NCBI GenBank assembly: GCA_963680875.1
Contig: OY804589.1
Span: forward strand, 21,534,413-21,598,412
Source: Bathymodiolus brooksi
Lineage: Eukaryota; Mollusca; Bivalvia; Mytilida; Modiolidae
DNA length: 64,000 nt
Reading direction: 5' to 3'
Shown here: positions 60,280 through 64,000 of the stretch, in pieces
How positions within the stretch are numbered: the stretch's first letter is position 1
Layout: every line of letters starts with the position of its first letter
The notes under the pieces: generated by a model
The model's input: the letters and a program-made list of their open reading frames with translations, nothing else
The model's database searches: none
Told to the model about the DNA's origin: nothing
Translations under genes and position numbers: made by a program

Positions 60280-61015
60280 CTGGAAAAGAATGCATATTTA
60301 ATAAGACTACATTACATACCACCTGTCCTACTTCACTGAAAATCGATTAAGAACTGAATGACATTAATAAAACTACACTCGTTCGGGCTTATACACTTGA
60401 CGTAATGAAATCTTTTAAAATTATAACAATATGTAGTAAGATTGTTCAAATAACTCGCATCTTATTTCTTTTTTTCTGAAAGATTCATACTAAAAGTAAA
60501 ACCTTTACAATATGTAGCAAATGGAAAACTATTGTACAAAACGAAAATAATTTTACCTTTAACAATATGTAAACTTTCCTTGTTTCTTCTTTTATTTGTA
60601 TAAATCCTTTGTATTCTGAAACAAAAAGACGTTACGTTACACAATCATCAGAATTTGGGACATAATACTAAGAAAAAAGCATTTGTCGAAAACTTGTTAG
60701 ATTAAATAGTACCAACGAAAAATTATGGTACCTTAATTTTTTCTGAAAAGGAACGGGTTTGATTTCCAAAAATCTTTCAATTGTTTGAAGGAAATTATGA
60801 GAATATTGATTAAAACGTGTAAATGGGAAACAGATGTTCTCCATAGAAAAGAAAATGTCACAATACGATCAGTCATTATACAAGACTATTGATTTTTATA
60901 AAATTGAAGACTGTTTCCTGAATTAAAAATCAACGTGTGAAAAGACTACATGAATTAATTTGAAAACAGAAGATAATACTGATTAAAATATGCAAGTATA
61001 GTAGGATTGAGATGC
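60280..61015 (-). other. Upstream intron(s) of zinc-finger gene
   Basis: AT-rich. A possible non-coding exon at about 60559-60617 is bounded by ...TTTTTGTTTCAG and GTAAAATT. No coding exon supported. Confidence 0.35.
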
Positions 61016-61019
61016 TTAC

Positions 61020-61090
61020 CTTTGTTCGAATATACATTCTCTACTATATTCCACAGGATAAACACATCCTGTCACTATGAATGTTGGAAT
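61020..61090 (-). other. Possible 5'UTR exon of zinc-finger gene
   Basis: On the minus strand GTATATTCGAACAAAG is followed by a strong donor GTAAGCATC at 61019. It lies just downstream of the CCAAT cluster, as a first exon would. The upstream limit is a guess. Confidence 0.4.
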
Positions 61091-61108
61091 GAAAATGCCG
61101 ATTTTCAA

Positions 61109-61285
61109 ATTGGAAAATACAAAGGTTAACATTTGAATTTGATTGGACAAAAGAAAGGGATTCAACGAATGGCCAACAATAAATGGTACAAACGCTCTCA
61201 TTGGACATATAAGGAGAACCGTGGTTGGCTAATGGAAAGGGGGATTGTGGCATTTCATTGGTCGGATTCCCAAGGTTTTCATTGG
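61109..61285 (-). promoter_or_regulatory. CCAAT-box cluster
   Basis: Five CCAAT pentamers on the minus strand (ATTGG on the plus strand at 61109, 61142, 61200, 61257 and 61281) in under 180 bp, the last two both within CGACCAATGAAA. CCAAT in this density is the usual NF-Y-dependent, TATA-less promoter pattern. It lies upstream of the strong donor at 61020 and the zinc-finger coding exons on the same strand. Confidence 0.5.
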
Positions 61286-61422
61286 TCGATATGTAAGCGG
61301 GAAAAATGGAATGTCCTATGGGGAAACTCCCAAAAGTTTCCGAGTTGACCCCGAGATGTTTCCGAAGAAAAAACGACAGCCCCTGTTAAATATCGGATGT
61401 CAATTTATTCCATATAATATTG

Positions 61423-61513
61423 TAAATAAGGGTAATAACAAAATAACCGAAATCCGAGCAATCTTACAAAGGGAAAGTCAAAACTCATAAGTATATAAAC
61501 AGACAAAATCAGT
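61423..61513 (-). mobile_element. Naiad terminal-repeat fragment
   Basis: About 90 bp matching the beginning of 52024-52286 (GGTAATAACAAAATAACCGA to GACAAAATCAGT). It interrupts the segment homologous to 57395-57410, which lacks it, so it inserted after that local duplication or was lost from the other copy. Confidence 0.8.
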
Positions 61514-61897
61514 AATATAGCATCCTACACTATAATAATTAAAACGTAGATAACAATTTAATACGCACTAGGCGATTCTGCAATACTCTCCATTATGTAC
61601 GCTCACATGCAAAAGATTGGAAAACCAAATAAAAAACATCTATTGGAGCAAGAACACAGTAAGGGAATACACAGAATAGCCAACAATCGGGCTATGGTCA
61701 CATATGCCCGAGGGAGGAGAACAATAGTCTTAGCAATAATTACATTATTTAGTAACTGTATAATTTCAATATATGATTAAACGCATTTTTTTCGGAGTTT
61801 ATCTATGTATAACCTGGACCAATTCACTCACAAACAAATAAAAATCCTTATAATTCTGTAGCTAAGTAGTTTTTGTTCATTTCTCTTGAAAATTTAC

Positions 61898-61950
61898 CTT
61901 TGCGAATCCCCAGTACGCACACATACATTCCATTGATGTGTGTCGGCCAT
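61898..61950 (-). CDS. Candidate first coding exon of an unknown gene
   Basis: ATG at 61950 (context TTCATGGCC) reads MADTHQWNVCVRTGDSQ, with donor GTAAATTT after two bases of the next codon. Start context and donor are good, but I found no downstream exon in phase 2, and the zinc-finger start exon does not fit. Nothing is recognised. Confidence 0.25.
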
Positions 61951-62445
61951 GAATAATAAAATGCACTAACCTTGTTTTTCTACATTGATAACTAGACGGT
62001 GATGTAATTAAGTTACTGATATTTTCCAATTTTATGGCATTTTGCATTTAGCTACTCAAGAAAGTAAAATGCTCACAAAATCGTAAAATAAATCAGTAAC
62101 CAGCTTGTGGCAATCAGCGTCCCTTGTAAACAACGTTACAGGATGACGATATATTACAAAAGTCAGAGTCGATAGATGGTAGTCTTAAGTATTGTTTCCG
62201 GAATTACTTTTTTATGACAACAATACAAGCTTTTATTTTTCATAGACATTTATTTTTTTTATTTCATATCTAACAATAATTGTCGATTATTAACAATACA
62301 CATTGTTTATTTTATCTTTTCTTATTATCGGGAATCCAAGCCGACATTTGGCTTACATTACGAACAAAAGTAGTCCGGCGAATATCGCCTCTCGAAAAAT
62401 AAACTGACAAAAACCCCACCTCCATAAGCGCTTATACCAATTAAT

Positions 62446-62880
62446 GAGTAGATGATACCTCCGGAGACTAATAGTCCACCAGCAGAGGTATCAACCTAGT
62501 GATAGTAACACGGACTACTGGGTAGATGGTACCACCGGAGACTAATAGTCCACCAGCAGAGGTATCAACCTAGTGATAGTAACACTGACTACTGGGTAGA
62601 TGATACCTCCGGAGACTAATAGTCCACCAGCAGAGGTATCAACCTAGTGATAGTAACACTGACTACTGGGTAGATGATACCTCCGGAGACTAATAGTCAA
62701 CCAGCAGAGGTATCAACCTAGTGATAGTAACACAGATTACTGGGTAGGTGATACCTCCGGAGACAAATAGTCCACCGACAGAGGTATCAACCTAGTGATA
62801 GTAACACTTGACTACTGGGTAGGTGATACCAGCGAGGACTAATAGTCCACCAGCAGAGGTATCAACCTAGTGATAGTAAT
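62446..62880. repeat. 74-bp hairpin-forming minisatellite, locus 3
   Basis: About six units, close to the consensus of locus 1 (TGATACCTCCGGAGACTAAT and GTCCACCAGCAGAGGTATC). The last unit joins directly to the right flank shared with locus 2. Confidence 0.92.
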
Positions 62881-63130
62881 TAAAACGTAGATATCAAGTT
62901 TAGTGTACATGACCTTAATAGAGTACGCTCATTATTTAGACAATATAATATGCTTAAATTAAAATGAATAAAATGTTACAAATATCTGTTAAATATCTGT
63001 GTTTAATGTATTCCATATAATATAATAACATAGCAACATGGTAATAAGTTCAATTATTCATAACAGCTATGTTTGTGGATGAACATGATGATTAGTTGGT
63101 GCTAAGTCAATACTAAGTATCAAGAATAAA

Positions 63131-63217
63131 TTTCAAATCTGCAAAGTATACATATACAATTATACAAATATAGCATCGTGGTTAGTAAGTCATAGACTAT
63201 CGATATTACCGGTTTTT
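63131..63217. other. Short spacer, nothing seen
   Basis: Sequence between the minisatellite flank and the RT fragment. Confidence 0.4.
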
Positions 63218-63676
63218 ATGGTGATTTTATTCGTATGAGGCAGACTTCATACAGTGGCTTCTCAGGAAAAACGAAAAGAAACTTGCCCGATCATTTAATT
63301 TCACGTTCCGCTATATGTCCTTTCACTAAATAATTCTAGGTTTGGTGATTTCGTTCATCGCATTTATCACATTGAGCTTCAAATAAAGAATACCACAGAT
63401 ACAGATAGGTCTGCTTCATACCTTGACCTACTCCTCGAAATATACATTGAGGGGAGATTAAGAACGAAACATTACGACAAAAGAGATGATTTCAATTTTC
63501 CCATTGTGAACTTTCCATTTATATGTAGCAACATTCGAGCTGCACCTGCATATGGAGTATATATCTTGCAGTTGATACGATATTTCAGAGCTTGTGATTC
63601 TTATCAGGATTTTCTTGATAGAGGGTTGCTTCTAACAAGGAAGCTACTGAACCAATGGTTCCTCTTAGTTAATTAA
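63218..63676 (+). pseudogene. Naiad-like reverse transcriptase fragment
   Basis: Reads FYSYEADFIQWLLRKN, FNFTFRYM, then, after a deletion that removes the DD of the catalytic box and changes frame, SLNNSRFGDF, SYLDLLLEI, HYDKRDDFNFPIVNFP and AAPAYGVYILQLIRYFRA, ending at a TAA at 63674. It parallels 52386-54020 (for example KRDDFNF and PAYGVYISQLIRY) but is clearly divergent, so it comes from a different Naiad/Penelope-like family. Truncated at both ends. Confidence 0.82.
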
Positions 63677-63847
63677 AGTTTTATTTAAGAAGGGTATGTC
63701 GATAGAAGATGATATTATTGCCAATATTATATAATCACCAAAAAACGCTTATACCTATCTTTTATATAGAAAACGTTGTTTATTTTATTCATATTATATA
63801 CTAGTACTTGAGCATAACTTTTAAAAAACTTATGCTGTGCAATCAAT

Positions 63848-64000
63848 GCCTGTGACCACTAAAAAGTGAGTTCGAACTCCGTTCATGGCGAGGTGTACTC
63901 GAAACAACATTATGTGATAAATTTGTCAGTGACTTGCGGTAGGTCGGTTGTTTTCTCCGGGCACTCCGATTTCCTCCACCAATAAAACTAACCGCGGCGA
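63848..64000 (+). mobile_element. SINE (family 3), cut by window end
   Basis: GTGAGTTCGAACTCCG B box, GTGACTTGCGGTAGGTCGGT and TTTTCTCCGGGCACTCC match the body of 57122-57375 in the opposite orientation. The head is truncated and the tail lies beyond the window. Confidence 0.8.

Larger units (their letters stand above)
61371..63130. repeat. Second copy of minisatellite flanks
   Basis: Partner of 57363-59225. Between the left flank (to 61775) and the array (from 62446) lie about 670 bp that have no counterpart in the first copy. Confidence 0.82.

Overview
The window looks like animal nuclear DNA from a mollusc, most likely a bivalve; I cannot name the species. It is AT-rich and intron-rich, with short phase-1 exons coding extracellular modules, tRNA-derived SINEs ending in a GGCGTTAAAC-type tail, a CR1-like LINE, a Naiad-type Penelope-like element and large minisatellites. 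No bacterial-style genes, rRNA or CRISPR array were seen.

The main host gene lies on the minus strand, from about 38.63 kb down to at least 7.07 kb. Its exons, in transcript order, are a signal peptide (38582-38633), three Ig-like domains (36868-37095, 34477-34707, 23393-23623), two 'type B' TSP1 domains (19425-19598, 11117-11290), three 'type A' TSP1 domains (10496-10666, 9530-9700, 8364-8534), and a transmembrane exon (7065-7193). Every internal junction is phase 1, so modules can be gained or lost without frameshift. The product should be a cell-surface Ig/TSP1 receptor-like protein. No convincing cytoplasmic-tail exon was found between 1 and 7 kb.

The 3' half of this gene is duplicated. 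Bases 1-11.3 kb recur at 40.38-56.99 kb in the same orientation, so a second, paralogous gene lies upstream, head to tail. Its visible exons are TM (49897-50025), TSP1 (51205-51375, 56153-56323, 56819-56992); its Ig and signal exons were not found and may lie past 64 kb. Copy 2 carries two insertions absent from copy 1. One is a decayed Crypton-like tyrosine-recombinase element (42609-45155) with palindromic ends. The other is a nearly intact Naiad element (52024-55786) with N-terminal GIY-YIG, C-terminal RT, terminal repeats and a 15-bp target duplication. Copy 1 preserves the empty site for both.

The introns are filled with repeats: a decayed CR1-like LINE with esterase, PHD, endonuclease and RT parts (13.2-18.65 kb); a 74-bp hairpin-forming minisatellite at three loci (19.75, 57.7 and 62.45 kb); a roughly 10-kb, 47-bp minisatellite with a higher-order repeat of about 2.97 kb (23.7-34.05 kb); four SINE families; and a Harbinger-like MITE. 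At 59.5-61.3 kb a small minus-strand gene for a three-finger C2H2 protein is preceded by a cluster of CCAAT boxes. The window ends with a Naiad-like RT fragment and a truncated SINE.
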